Part shown: piece after piece, positions 1-8,890 of the stretch
Numbering within the stretch: the stretch's first letter is position 1
Layout of the letters: the number at the start of each line of letters is the position of its first letter
Assembly (NCBI GenBank): GCA_902363555.1
Contig: CABJAM010000001.1
Coordinates: 1-64,000, forward strand
DNA: 64,000 nucleotides
Source: Lachnospiraceae bacterium
GTDB lineage: Bacteria; Bacillota; Clostridia; Lachnospirales; Lachnospiraceae
Reading direction: 5' to 3'
Notes under the pieces: model-generated
The model's input: the letters and a program-made list of their open reading frames with translations, nothing else
Told to the model about the DNA's origin: nothing
Database searches by the model: none
Position numbers and translations under genes: made by a program

Positions 1-45
1 TTAATAATTTTAATTTTAAGAAGGGGTCTGTTCACCATACACATA

Positions 46-87
46 AATCGTCAGAAGCTCTGTATTTACAGGGATTCTGACGATTTT
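46..87. terminator. Hairpin at left edge
   Basis: An 11-bp perfect stem (46-56 with 75-85) contains an inner CTGTA/TACAG stem (60-64 with 67-71). It has only a short T run after it. It may end a transcript or be an origin-proximal structure; the flanking gene is not in the window. Confidence 0.5.
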
Positions 88-281
88 GCTTCCAAACTTG
101 AGATTTTATAACAAATGCGGCAACTAATCAATGGAATTATGTTGAAAATTTTTTTTGCGTACTATTTAGGTAAAGGTTCCAAGCGTTATGGCGGCGGGCC
201 TGGCTCCGATTCCGGGGCGCCATCATTCTTTAAATAGAAGAAAATGTTGAATAAAATAAGACGTTGATAGGTTGGATAAAG

Positions 282-556
282 TTATCGACAGCATTGTGGA
301 TAATGTGAATAACTGGGACGGATGATTTACATAATCTATTTCCGTTTTTATCGCCATTTTTCGTTGGGGATAATTTATCCAGACTATTCACAACGCTGTA
401 AATGGCTTAAATAGTGGATTTTTCGTCGTATTATGAGTTTTTTTCTGGAGTTATAAACAGGTTTTCCAAAAGTTATGCACAAGTTATCCACATTTTGTGG
501 ATAAAGTTATGTTAAGCCGGTTTTGAGGTGGGTTTTACACAGGATATTGTGGATAA
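282..556. other. oriC: Chromosomal replication origin (oriC), DnaA-box cluster
   Basis: Nine matches or near-matches to the DnaA box TTATNCACA lie here: 282-290 (one mismatch), 295-303 and 304-312 (adjacent, reverse), 375-383, 384-392, 473-481, 484-492, 496-504 (reverse) and 548-556 (reverse). The sites at 295-303, 473-481, 484-492, 496-504 and 548-556 are exact. Firmicute origins sit between dnaA and rpmH, and rpmH follows at 935, so dnaA should lie just off the left edge in the opposite direction. The AT-rich DNA at 240-460 is a candidate unwinding region. I see no convincing gene in 1-934. Confidence 0.88.
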
Positions 557-811
557 GTGGGACTCTTTCCAGTGGAAAAGCATATGGGCAGATAAAAATT
601 GTGGTTTACCATAGCAGCACAGCGGCGGCTGGTAACGCATTGGCGTTTCAGCTTATGGCCGATCGGTTACACTCCGGCGACTCTGCACAGCAGCTGCCGT
701 TAACGCTTCGGTGTCTCTTCCTATATATAGTAGTAAGCACAGCCTGCGCCACAATTACTGGTTACGCGTATGACTATACCTAAAAAAAGTATAAAAAAAT
801 CAAGGTTTTGC

Positions 812-840
812 TTGACGTGGCGGGCACGAACTAATATAAT
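812..840 (+). promoter_or_regulatory. Promoter of the rpmH operon
   Basis: The -35 TTGACG (812-817) and -10 TATAAT (835-840) are separated by 17 bp, close to an ideal housekeeping-sigma promoter. Transcription would start near 847 and run into rpmH. Confidence 0.85.
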
Positions 841-934
841 ATAGTAGATATTTTAGCTATTAAAATAACACAGATATGCATTTTCATAGAATTTGTCATC
901 TGTCGTTGTTAGTGATAAAGGAGGTGCATCGAAG

Positions 935-1069
935 ATGAAAATGACATTCCAGCCGAAGAAAAGACAGAGATCCAAAGTTCATGGCTTCAGAAAGAGAATG
1001 AGCACATCTAACGGAAGAAAAGTTTTATCCGCAAGGAGAGCTAAAGGAAGACATAATTTATCAGCATAG
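935..1069 (+). CDS. rpmH: 50S ribosomal protein L34
   Basis: This 44-residue, Arg/Lys-rich protein is L34 of the large ribosomal subunit. It begins MKMTFQPKKRQRSKVHGF and ends GRHNLSA, both typical of the family, and the length is normal. An AAGGAGGTG ribosome binding site lies 8 bases before the ATG. It is the first gene of the origin-proximal block rpmH-rnpA-yidD-yidC-jag and is read from the strong promoter at 812-840. Confidence 0.97.
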   Translation: MKMTFQPKKRQRSKVHGFRKRMSTSNGRKVLSARRAKGRHNLSA

Positions 1070-1124
1070 GTCGCATATTTTGTGACCTTTTTCTTTATCA
1101 TCATGAATTAAGAGGTTAAGCTTG

Positions 1125-1460
1125 ATGAAATTTTCGGAATCTTTAAAGAAAAATAAAGATTTTCGCCATGTGTATGATGAAGGAAAGTCGTATGCGAACC
1201 GTTATCTGGTCATGTATGCGATGTCGAATGGACTGGAAAGGAACCGCCTGGGGATATCCGTCAGCAAGAAGGTGGGCAACAGCGTTGTCCGACACCATCT
1301 GACGCGGCTGATACGGGAGAGCTACCGACTCAATGAAGAGCTCTTTTCCAGTGGTCTGGACATAGTGGTAATTGCAAGGGTAAATGTCAAAGAAGCCGGC
1401 TTCCATCAGGTAGAAAGTGCTCTGATGCATTTGGCCGGTTTACACAGGATTGTGAAGTGA
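1125..1460 (+). CDS. rnpA: Ribonuclease P protein component
   Basis: RnpA is the protein subunit of RNase P, which trims the 5' leader of precursor tRNAs together with the catalytic RNA. The 111-residue length and the central SKKVGNSVVRHHLTRLIRES segment (about residues 47-66) identify the family. The usual RNR-type motif reads RHHLTR here. ATG 1125 was chosen over an in-frame TTG at 1122. Order and spacing after rpmH and before yidD are the standard arrangement. Confidence 0.95.
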   Translation: MKFSESLKKNKDFRHVYDEGKSYANRYLVMYAMSNGLERNRLGISVSKKVGNSVVRHHLTRLIRESYRLNEELFSSGLDIVVIARVNVKEAGFHQVESALMHLAGLHRIVK

Positions 1461-1467
1461 TGGGATA

Positions 1468-1713
1468 ATGCTTAAGGTTTACAGGACTATTATGGATTTA
1501 ATAAAGAAATTGATGATCGCTCTGATCCGCTTTTACAGGAAATATCTGTCCCAAATGAAGCGGATGCCCACCTGCAAGTATTACCCCACCTGTTCACAAT
1601 ATGCCATTGAAGCGATCGAAAAATACGGAGCCATTAAAGGTGGCTTTTTAGCAATAAAGAGGATATTAAGGTGCAACCCATTCTCAAAAGGAGGGTATGA
1701 TCCTGTACCGTAA
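1468..1713 (+). CDS. yidD: Membrane protein insertion efficiency factor YidD
   Basis: YidD is a small membrane-associated protein that assists YidC-dependent membrane protein insertion. The signature is present: RFYRKYLSQ, then CKYYPTCSQYA, the RCNPFSKGGYDPVP tail and three conserved cysteines. As drawn it has 81 residues. An internal ATG at 1492, preceded by AGGA, would give 73 residues and fits many homologues, so the start is uncertain. It lies directly between rnpA and yidC, as in most Firmicutes. Confidence 0.92.
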   Translation: MLKVYRTIMDLIKKLMIALIRFYRKYLSQMKRMPTCKYYPTCSQYAIEAIEKYGAIKGGFLAIKRILRCNPFSKGGYDPVP

Positions 1714-1728
1714 CAAGGAGGTAACACG

Positions 1729-3105
1729 TTGGATTTACTGTTTTTGACAAAAACCGGGGGAATACTGAAGCCATTTGCCATAGTGCTTGGGTGGATTATT
1801 AACTACATTTATATTTTCCTCGAAAAGATTGGTATTCCGAACATCGGTCTGGCTATTATCTTATTTACATTGATCGTAAATATCATATTACTGCCGATGA
1901 CCATCAAGCAGCAGAAATACACAAAGCTGTCTGCTGTAATGAATCCTGAGATCCAAAAGATCCAGGCAAAATACAAGGGAAAAAGAGACGAAGTTTCTAT
2001 GCGCCGTATGCAGGCGGAAACTCAGGCTGTTCAGCAGAAATATGGTGCGAGCACCATGGGCGGCTGTCTGTATATGTTGATCCAGATGCCTATTCTGTTT
2101 GCCCTGTACAGGGTCATTTATAATATCCCTGCGTATGTAGATTCTGTTTATGCATTATATGAGCCTATTGCCAACGGTATTTTAAACGCCGGGGGTGGCA
2201 TGGATATTGCCAATACACTGATCACGGACCTGCAGATCCGTGTGTCACAGTTTACCGCAGATAATTTTACTGTAAACAGTATTATCGATATGCTGTATAA
2301 CGTAAAAACTGCCGGTTGGGACACGATTTCCCACTCCTTTGGCGGTGAAGTGGCTTCCGCTGTGGCGACGTATCAGCCGCAGATCCAGTCCATCAACTGG
2401 TTTATCGGTGGTTTGAACATTGCCGATCCGCCAGTACAGAACATGTTTAACCCCGCGACATGGTGGCCGGGCATACTTGTTCCGGTACTTTCCGGTTTTA
2501 CACAGTGGTTAAGTATTAAAGTGACCTCTGCGCAGACAAATACTCAGACCAATTCACAGGAAAATCCTATGGGAAATTCCATGAAGATGATGAATACGAT
2601 CATGCCTTTGTTCTCCGTATTTATCTGTTTCACGATCCAGACCGGTCTTGGTATTTACTGGATCGCCAGTGCCGTATTCCGTACGATCATATCTGTTATT
2701 GTTAATAAATATCTCGATAAGGAAGGCGTGGACGAAATTATCGAGAAAAACAGGGAGAAGGCCAAGAAAAAGGCTGCTAAAAAGGGAGACAAGCCATCCC
2801 GGTTTGAAGAATACGCAAAACAGAGCACCAAAAACATTGAAATGGCTGAGGCCGCTGCAAGAAAGCGCAAGTCGATCAGTGAACTGGCAAGTACTTCTGT
2901 TGAGGGCGGAGCTTCCACCGGCGGCAAGAAGAATAACAACAATACTAAAAATTCCGGCAATAACAGCAAAGTGGAGAGTAATCCGAAATTATCTGTTGGA
3001 ACAGTCAAAGAAGATACAGATGACAAGAAAGGGAAATCCGGTAAAAAGGGTGATACCGGAAACACCAATATTTCCGCTTATGCCAATATGCTGAAGAAGA
3101 AATAG
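1729..3105 (+). CDS. yidC: YidC/Oxa1-family membrane protein insertase
   Basis: This insertase places proteins in the cytoplasmic membrane alone or with Sec. Five hydrophobic segments fall at about residues 15-35, 38-58, 110-131, 240-262 and 285-320. The C-terminal 130 residues form a Lys/Asn-rich hydrophilic tail, typical of Gram-positive YidC and possibly ribosome-contacting. TTG at 1729 is the start because AAGGAGGT lies 6 bases before it. The positively charged groove residue expected in the first core helix is replaced by Asn-51 in TLIVNIILLPM. 458 residues is long for the family because of the tail. Confidence 0.95.
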   Translation: MDLLFLTKTGGILKPFAIVLGWIINYIYIFLEKIGIPNIGLAIILFTLIVNIILLPMTIKQQKYTKLSAVMNPEIQKIQAKYKGKRDEVSMRRMQAETQAVQQKYGASTMGGCLYMLIQMPILFALYRVIYNIPAYVDSVYALYEPIANGILNAGGGMDIANTLITDLQIRVSQFTADNFTVNSIIDMLYNVKTAGWDTISHSFGGEVASAVATYQPQIQSINWFIGGLNIADPPVQNMFNPATWWPGILVPVLSGFTQWLSIKVTSAQTNTQTNSQENPMGNSMKMMNTIMPLFSVFICFTIQTGLGIYWIASAVFRTIISVIVNKYLDKEGVDEIIEKNREKAKKKAAKKGDKPSRFEEYAKQSTKNIEMAEAAARKRKSISELASTSVEGGASTGGKKNNNNTKNSGNNSKVESNPKLSVGTVKEDTDDKKGKSGKKGDTGNTNISAYANMLKKK

Positions 3106-3118
3106 GGTGGAGGTTTAT

Positions 3119-3778
3119 ATGGAGGACTATATTGAAATTAGTGCAAAAACCGTTGATGAAGCTATAACAGATGCCCTTTTGAAGCTGGAAACGACCAGTG
3201 ACAAGATCGAGTACGACATTGTTGAAAAAGGCAGCAACGGACTGTTCGGACTGATCGGCGCAAAGCCGGCGGTCATCCGTGTGCGCAAAAAGTTCAATCT
3301 GGTTGATAACGTACAGAGTTTCTTAAAAGATTTGTTCAAAGCCATGAATATGGAAGTGAAATCTGCCATTGATTACGATGAAGGTGACCGTACGATGAAC
3401 ATCGTATTCAGCGGCGACGAGATGGGGATTCTCATTGGCAAAAGAGGCCAGACACTGGATTCCTTACAGTACATCATCAGCCTTGTGGTAAACAAGGAAA
3501 GTGATTCTTATATCCGTGTGAAGGTGGATACTGAGAATTATCGTGAACGCCGTAAGGAAACACTGGAAACGCTTGCCAAGAATATTGCCTATAAGGTAAA
3601 AAGAACCCGCCGCAGTGTGGCACTGGAGCCCATGAATCCTTATGAACGCCGGATCATCCATTCAGCGCTGCAAAATGACCGTTATGTGGAAACACACAGC
3701 GAGGGCGAGGAGCCTTACCGTAAGGTTGTTATAACCCTTAAAAGATACTCTAAGGATCGAGAGAAAAAAGATATGTAA
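3119..3778 (+). CDS. jag: Jag/KhpB RNA-binding protein
   Basis: Jag (KhpB/EloR) is an RNA-binding protein linked to cell elongation control. The 219 residues contain an N-terminal Jag-N domain (about 1-55), a KH domain with GILIGKRGQTLDSLQ (about 103-117), and an R3H domain around PMNPYERRIIHSAL. ATG 3119 follows GGTGGAGG by 5 bases and is preferred to the upstream GTG at 3107. It closes the rpmH operon and is followed by two hairpins, the second a strong terminator. Confidence 0.94.
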   Translation: MEDYIEISAKTVDEAITDALLKLETTSDKIEYDIVEKGSNGLFGLIGAKPAVIRVRKKFNLVDNVQSFLKDLFKAMNMEVKSAIDYDEGDRTMNIVFSGDEMGILIGKRGQTLDSLQYIISLVVNKESDSYIRVKVDTENYRERRKETLETLAKNIAYKVKRTRRSVALEPMNPYERRIIHSALQNDRYVETHSEGEEPYRKVVITLKRYSKDREKKDM

Positions 3779-3780
3779 GC

Positions 3781-3809
3781 ATTCAGCCAGGACTCAGGGC
3801 TGGTTGAAT
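3781..3809 (+). terminator. Hairpin after jag
   Basis: A 10-bp stem (3781-3790 with 3800-3809, one G-T pair) closes a 9-base loop just after the jag stop. It has no T tract and may protect the 3' end. Confidence 0.5.
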
Positions 3810-3820
3810 ATTGTAAACGT

Positions 3821-3852
3821 AAATCCCCCCGTCGTTTCGATGGGGGGAATTT
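3821..3852 (+). terminator. Terminator of the rpmH-jag operon
   Basis: Six C's (3825-3830) pair with six G's (3842-3847). The stem extends inward through GTCG/CGAT to a TTT loop, giving about ten pairs with one G-T. A short T-rich run follows. Confidence 0.75.
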
Positions 3853-3913
3853 AATTGTAATAGTTTGGCACATCGAAACGGTTACATTTTATTGAATAGA
3901 AGGGAGTAGTTCC

Positions 3914-5290
3914 ATGATTAAGGATACGATTGCCGCCATATCCACAGGTATGACCAATTCCGGTATTGGCAAGGTTCGGATGAGTGGCAGCCAGGCCATA
4001 GCCATCGCAGATCAGGTATATAAAAGCCCTGGCGGCCATAAGGCTCTTACAGGTGCGCAAAGCCACACGATTCATTATGGATATATTTATGACGGCGACA
4101 GACTCATTGACGAAGTACTTGTACTGATCATGCAAGCCCCCAGGTCCTATACCACCGAGGATATGGTGGAGATCGACTGCCACGGCGGCGTGGTGGTGAT
4201 GAAGAAAATATTAGAGACGCTTATAAAATATGGCGCCCGGCCGGCCCAGCCCGGGGAATTTACGAAGCGGGCCTTTTTAAATGGACGTATCGATCTGACT
4301 CAGGCTGAGGCTGTGATCGATGTGATTAATGCGAAAAATGAATATGCCCTGTCCAGCTCCGTAAAGCAGCTTCGGGGCAGTGTTTTTAATAAAATAAAAG
4401 AAATCCGTAAAAGTATTATCGGAAATGTGGCATTTATCGAGGCCGCGCTGGATGATCCGGAGCATATCAATGCCGATCACTTTGGTGATGAGCTTGCGGT
4501 CAATGTGGAAAATGATATACGGATATTAAAAAAGCTGCTGGATTCAGCAGACAATGGCCGGATGCTGAAGGAAGGCATAAAGACGGTCATCGTGGGCAAG
4601 CCCAATGCGGGCAAGTCGTCCCTTTTAAACGCCCTTGTGGGCGATGAGCGGGCCATTGTCACCGACATTGCGGGAACGACCCGGGACACGTTGGAGGAGT
4701 CCATCAATGTCCACGGGATACCGCTCAATATCATCGATACGGCGGGGATTCGGGATACGGAGGATATTGTCGAAAAAATCGGCGTGGACCGGGCCAAAAC
4801 CTTTGCAAAGGATGCAGACCTGATCATCTATGTGGTGGATGGTTCAACAGCGCTGGATGAAAATGACGCGGCCATCATCGATATGATTTCAGAAAAAAAG
4901 GCGATTGTGCTTTTAAATAAAATAGACTTGAATTTAGTGACAACCCGGGATATATTAGAAGAGAAAATGAACCATCCCATCGTGGAAATCTCAGCCAGAC
5001 AGGAACAGGGGATGGATGACCTGGAAAACCTTTTAAAAGATATGTTTTTTGATGGAAAGCTGTCTTTTAATGATGAAATATATATTACAAACGTCCGCCA
5101 TAAGGCGGCGATCAGCGAGGCGCTGGAAAGTCTTGGGCTGGTGCTGGAGAGCATCCGGGCCGGGATGCCGGAGGACTTTTTCTCAATCGATCTGATGAAT
5201 GCTTATGAAACATTGGGTGGGATCATCGGGGAGTCGGCCGGTGAGGATCTTATAGATACGATATTCAGCGACTTTTGTATGGGAAAATAA
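3914..5290 (+). CDS. mnmE: tRNA uridine-34 modification GTPase MnmE
   Basis: MnmE works with MnmG to place the cmnm5 group on the wobble uridine of certain tRNAs. The 458 residues show the N-terminal folate-binding domain (about 1-120), a helical domain and an inserted G domain. G motifs are GKPNAGKS (228-235), GTTRDT, DTAG and NKID. The C-terminal CMGK carries the catalytic cysteine. GAAGGGAG lies upstream of the ATG. It sits directly before mnmG. Confidence 0.97.
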   Translation: MIKDTIAAISTGMTNSGIGKVRMSGSQAIAIADQVYKSPGGHKALTGAQSHTIHYGYIYDGDRLIDEVLVLIMQAPRSYTTEDMVEIDCHGGVVVMKKILETLIKYGARPAQPGEFTKRAFLNGRIDLTQAEAVIDVINAKNEYALSSSVKQLRGSVFNKIKEIRKSIIGNVAFIEAALDDPEHINADHFGDELAVNVENDIRILKKLLDSADNGRMLKEGIKTVIVGKPNAGKSSLLNALVGDERAIVTDIAGTTRDTLEESINVHGIPLNIIDTAGIRDTEDIVEKIGVDRAKTFAKDADLIIYVVDGSTALDENDAAIIDMISEKKAIVLLNKIDLNLVTTRDILEEKMNHPIVEISARQEQGMDDLENLLKDMFFDGKLSFNDEIYITNVRHKAAISEALESLGLVLESIRAGMPEDFFSIDLMNAYETLGGIIGESAGEDLIDTIFSDFCMGK

Positions 5291-5338
5291 CATTATCGTT
5301 CAAAGGGAATGGACGGTTACAGAATGGAGATTTAAATT

Positions 5339-7225
5339 ATGTCATATACGTATGAAGCTTATGATGTGGCTGTGGTCGGTGCGGGGCATGCCGGTTGCGA
5401 GGCCGCTTTGGCCAGCGCAAGACTGGGGCTTTCAACCATCTGCTTTACGGTAAGCATCGAGAGCATTGCCCTCATGCCGTGTAACCCAAATATCGGGGGC
5501 AGCTCCAAGGGCCATCTTGTCCGGGAAATCGATGCTCTGGGCGGGCAGATGGGAAAAACAATCGACAAAACATTTATTCAATCAAAAATGCTGAATAAAT
5601 CCAAAGGACCGGCCGTTCACTCGCTGCGCGCCCAGGCGGATAAGGCCGATTATTCCCGGGAAATGCGGAATATCCTTGAAAACCAGGAAAATCTCACAAT
5701 TAAGCAGGCAGAAATCGTGGATATACTCACAGAGGACGGCCATGTGTGTGGTGTAAAGACACATACCGGAGGAATTTATCCGTGTAAGGCGGTTGTCCTT
5801 GCCACAGGAACCTATCTGAAGGCGCGGTGCCTTTGCGGCGAGAATATTACCTATACCGGTCCCAATGGGCTCCAGGCCGCAAATTCGCTTACGGAGTCAT
5901 TAAAGAAGCTTGGGATCAAGCTGGTGCGTTTTAAGACGGGAACTCCGGCGCGTATTGATAAGAGGACAATAGATTTTTCAAAAATGACCGAACAGTTTGG
6001 CGACGACCACATCGTGCCTTTTTCCTTTACGACGGATCCGGAGACGGTTCAAAAGGAACAGGTGTCCTGCTGGCTGACCTACACGAACGAGGAAACACAT
6101 AAGGTGATCCGTGCCAATCTGGACCGCTCGCCCATTTATGCCGGTGTGATCGAGGGCACAGGCCCCCGGTATTGTCCGTCTATCGAGGACAAGGTGGTCA
6201 AGTTTGCTGATAAGGACCGGCATCAGGTATTTATCGAGCCCGAGGGGCTTTATACCAATGAAATGTATGTGGGCGGTATGTCCAGTTCATTGCCCGAGGA
6301 TGTCCAGCATCAGATGTACACCACCGTTCCGGGACTTGAACATGCAAAGATTGTGCGCAACGCCTATGCCATTGAGTATGACTGCATCCCTGCCACCCAG
6401 TTAAAATCCAGCCTGGAATTTAAGCAGATCGAAGGGTTGTTCTCCGGCGGCCAGTTCAATGGCAGCTCCGGTTATGAGGAGGCGGCGGCGCAGGGCCTTA
6501 TAGCGGGCATCAATGCGGCTATGAAGATCATGGGCCGGGAGCCGGTGATCCTCAAGCGCTCGGAAGCTTATATCGGTGTGCTGATCGATGATCTGGTGAC
6601 GAAGGAAACTCACGAGCCATACCGGATGATGACATCCCGTGCAGAGTATCGATTGTTGCTGCGCCAGGATAATGCGGATCTGCGGCTGACGCCTATTGGC
6701 CATGAAATCGGTCTTATCGATGATGAGCGTTACAACCAGCTTATGGAGAAGGAAAGACTTATCGATGAAGAAATATGCAGAGTAAAGTCTGTAAATATCG
6801 GAGCTAATAAAACAGTTCAGGAATTGCTTGAACGCTATGGAAGTACGCCGTTAAAAACTGCGGCGACTCTGGATGAGCTGATCCGCCGGCCGGAGTTGGA
6901 TTATGACATTCTGGCGCCCCTGGATGTACAGCGGACGAAACTTCCGCGGTCGGTGACGGAGCAGGTGGAAATTAACATTAAATATGAAGGATACATTACA
7001 CGTCAGTTACATCAGGTGGAACAGTTTAAAAAACTGGAGTCCAGAAAGTTACCGGTGGACCTGGATTATAAGGAAATCAGCGGACTGCGCATCGAGGCCC
7101 GGCAGAAGTTGGATGCCATAAAGCCGGCGTCGATCGGACAAGCTTCGCGCATCGCAGGTGTGACACCGGCGGATGTATCGGTATTGCTTATTTATATGGA
7201 GCAGTATCGGCGGGGGTTAAAATAG
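5339..7225 (+). CDS. mnmG: tRNA uridine-34 modification enzyme MnmG (GidA)
   Basis: MnmG is the FAD-binding partner of MnmE in tRNA wobble-uridine modification. The N-terminus has the dinucleotide-binding motif VVGAGHAGCEAALASARLG. The family signatures MPCNPNIGG and GLFSGGQFNGSSGYEEAAAQ are present, and the C-terminal helical tRNA-binding region is complete. 628 residues is the normal length. It lies 48 bases after mnmE, and rsmG follows after a repeat-containing gap. Confidence 0.97.
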   Translation: MSYTYEAYDVAVVGAGHAGCEAALASARLGLSTICFTVSIESIALMPCNPNIGGSSKGHLVREIDALGGQMGKTIDKTFIQSKMLNKSKGPAVHSLRAQADKADYSREMRNILENQENLTIKQAEIVDILTEDGHVCGVKTHTGGIYPCKAVVLATGTYLKARCLCGENITYTGPNGLQAANSLTESLKKLGIKLVRFKTGTPARIDKRTIDFSKMTEQFGDDHIVPFSFTTDPETVQKEQVSCWLTYTNEETHKVIRANLDRSPIYAGVIEGTGPRYCPSIEDKVVKFADKDRHQVFIEPEGLYTNEMYVGGMSSSLPEDVQHQMYTTVPGLEHAKIVRNAYAIEYDCIPATQLKSSLEFKQIEGLFSGGQFNGSSGYEEAAAQGLIAGINAAMKIMGREPVILKRSEAYIGVLIDDLVTKETHEPYRMMTSRAEYRLLLRQDNADLRLTPIGHEIGLIDDERYNQLMEKERLIDEEICRVKSVNIGANKTVQELLERYGSTPLKTAATLDELIRRPELDYDILAPLDVQRTKLPRSVTEQVEINIKYEGYITRQLHQVEQFKKLESRKLPVDLDYKEISGLRIEARQKLDAIKPASIGQASRIAGVTPADVSVLLIYMEQYRRGLK

Positions 7226-7248
7226 TTTATTATTAGGTTTATAATGTC

Positions 7249-7327
7249 TTACAAACTGTAAAATATGTAGTTACAGTTTGTGTTTAACTGTAACATAAAT
7301 GTATTACAGTTAGTATTTAACTGTAAT
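7249..7327. repeat. Three TTACAGTT-type inverted repeats
   Basis: Two near-identical hairpins lie in tandem: GTTACAGTT/AACTGTAAC (7270-7278 with 7286-7294) and TTACAGTT/AACTGTAA (7304-7311 with 7319-7326). Each has a 7-base loop. A third partial copy is at 7249-7261. They could be operator sites or an RNA structure between mnmG and rsmG. Confidence 0.7.
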
Positions 7328-7479
7328 GCGATTGATAACAGAAAAATATGATAACATAAGAGCAATTTATATTTATTACGCGGGCTTATGCAGTGATATT
7401 AGTATTGTCTGTGTAGTATATGCGCAAATTTGTCTAAACTGTTATTATGAATGAGCATAATGTAAAGGACGAAAATGAT

Positions 7480-8208
7480 ATGAGGGATACTACAAAATTC
7501 AGGCAGGGGCTTGAAAAACTTGGTATAGAGTTGACTGAAAGACAGATGGAGCAGTTTATGGATTATTATGAGCTGTTGATCGAAAAAAATAAAGTTATGA
7601 ACTTAACGGCAATCACGGAATTTGATGAGGTTGTGGAAAAGCATTTTATTGACAGCCTTATGTTGGCAAAGGTGAGAAAGCTGGATGCGCCGCTTAGAAT
7701 AATTGATTTGGGAACCGGCGCTGGATTCCCGGGAATACCACTGAAAATAGCGTTTCCTGGATTGGATATTGTTCTAGCGGATTCATTGAATAAACGCGTG
7801 AATTTTTTGAATGAGGTTATCGATGCTTTGGCGTTGGATGCGGATGGATCAATCTGTGCAGTTCATGGCCGGGCGGAGGATCTGGGAAGAAATCCTGCTT
7901 ACCGGGAAAGCTTTGATTTATGTGTTTCCCGTGCAGTAGCCAACTTATCCACACTTTCGGAATATTGTCTGCCATTTGTCAAGATAGGCGGTGCATTTAT
8001 CCCATATAAATCGGGAAATGTGGACGAAGAACTGCAGCAGTCAGGAAATGCTGTAAAAACTCTGGGTGGTATCATTGAGCGTTGTGAGAAAATGGTGCTT
8101 CCGGGAACAGATATCAGCCGCAGCTTTATAATTATCAATAAATTGGAAGCCACAAAGAAGAAATATCCTAGAAAAGCTGGAACACCGGGGAAGGAGCCGT
8201 TAACATGA
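7480..8208 (+). CDS. rsmG: 16S rRNA (guanine-N7) methyltransferase RsmG (GidB)
   Basis: RsmG methylates a guanine of 16S rRNA in the 530 loop region using S-adenosylmethionine. The SAM-binding motif DLGTGAGFPGIPLKIAFP is clear, preceded by NLTAI and HFIDSL, both typical. ATG 7480 gives 242 residues, near the family norm, and follows AAAGGA. An upstream in-frame ATG at 7447 has no visible ribosome binding site. The stop overlaps the next gene's ATG. Confidence 0.94.
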   Translation: MRDTTKFRQGLEKLGIELTERQMEQFMDYYELLIEKNKVMNLTAITEFDEVVEKHFIDSLMLAKVRKLDAPLRIIDLGTGAGFPGIPLKIAFPGLDIVLADSLNKRVNFLNEVIDALALDADGSICAVHGRAEDLGRNPAYRESFDLCVSRAVANLSTLSEYCLPFVKIGGAFIPYKSGNVDEELQQSGNAVKTLGGIIERCEKMVLPGTDISRSFIIINKLEATKKKYPRKAGTPGKEPLT

Positions 8209-8672
8209 TTCGGGGAAAGTTTTTAATTGGTTATACAGATGATTTATCGGAGTGTTTTAATATAAGACGCCGGGTATTCGTAGAGGAACAAAATATAAGT
8301 GAGTCTGAGGAGTTCGATGGCGCGGACGAGCAGTGTGGGCACTACATTGTGTATAACGAACAGGATATTCCGGTAGCTACCGGGCGACTTATAAGGGTGA
8401 GTGATGATGTTTTTCAGATTGGACGTGTTGCAACCTTGAAGGAACACCGTCATAAAGGATATGCGGAATTTCTTATGCTGTCTCTGCTGGAAAAAGCCCG
8501 CAGCCTGGGCGGCAGGGAAGTGGATTTGATTGCTCAACTGCCTGCGGTAAAGTTTTATGAAAAGTGCGGTTTTGCCGTTGATGGTGATGAGATTATCATG
8601 GATGCGGGGATTGAACATTACCGGATGAAGCATAATTTAGATTCACATAAGACATGCTGTGGATGCAAGTGA
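8205..8672 (+). CDS. GNAT-family N-acetyltransferase
   Basis: This 155-residue protein resembles the ElaA/YjcF-type GNAT acetyltransferases. RRRVFVEEQNISESEEFD is a family hallmark, and the acetyl-CoA loop reads RHKGYAEFLM in a normal position, followed by FYEKCGF. The substrate cannot be told. Its ATG overlaps the rsmG stop by 4 bases, so the two are probably cotranslated. The C-terminal HKTCCGCK codons fall inside a degenerate copy of the direct repeat that follows the gene, so the 3' end may have been rebuilt by repeat expansion. Confidence 0.85.
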   Translation: MIRGKFLIGYTDDLSECFNIRRRVFVEEQNISESEEFDGADEQCGHYIVYNEQDIPVATGRLIRVSDDVFQIGRVATLKEHRHKGYAEFLMLSLLEKARSLGGREVDLIAQLPAVKFYEKCGFAVDGDEIIMDAGIEHYRMKHNLDSHKTCCGCK

Positions 8673-8803
8673 AAAAAAATTTGATGTAAGTGCGTTTGGG
8701 CTGTGGCCCTAAGTAAGACTGGCTGTGGGTGTAAGTAAAAATATTCTTTGCTGTAAGTGCGTTTGGGCTGTGGCTTCAAGTAAGACTGGCTGTAGGTGTA
8801 AGT
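8648..8803. repeat. 52-bp direct repeat with a third partial copy in the GNAT gene
   Basis: Copies at 8685-8736 and 8752-8803 differ at only a few positions and are 67 bp apart. A degenerate partial copy (8648-8670) includes the stop region of the acetyltransferase gene. All end in a GTAAGT or GCAAGT-like motif. No function is evident. Confidence 0.85.
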
Positions 8804-8841
8804 GTTATATACTTCAATTGAATATATAAGTACAACTAATA

Positions 8842-8889
8842 AAAAAGATGCCTTTTATATACCAACTGGTATACGAAAGGCATCTTTTT
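8842..8889. terminator. Bidirectional terminator
   Basis: A 14-bp perfect stem (8842-8855 with 8876-8889) contains an inner TATACC/GGTATA stem. It is flanked by A and T runs, so it can end transcripts from both sides. It separates the acetyltransferase gene from the convergent DUF4446 gene. Confidence 0.9.
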
Positions 8890-8890
8890 A

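Noticed and set aside
523..783. Open frame of 86 codons in the origin region
   Set aside because: It overlaps DnaA boxes, has no ribosome binding site and shows no family features.
2648..3094. Frames opposite and shifted within the 3' end of yidC
   Set aside because: They reflect the Lys/Asn-rich tail and lack start signals.
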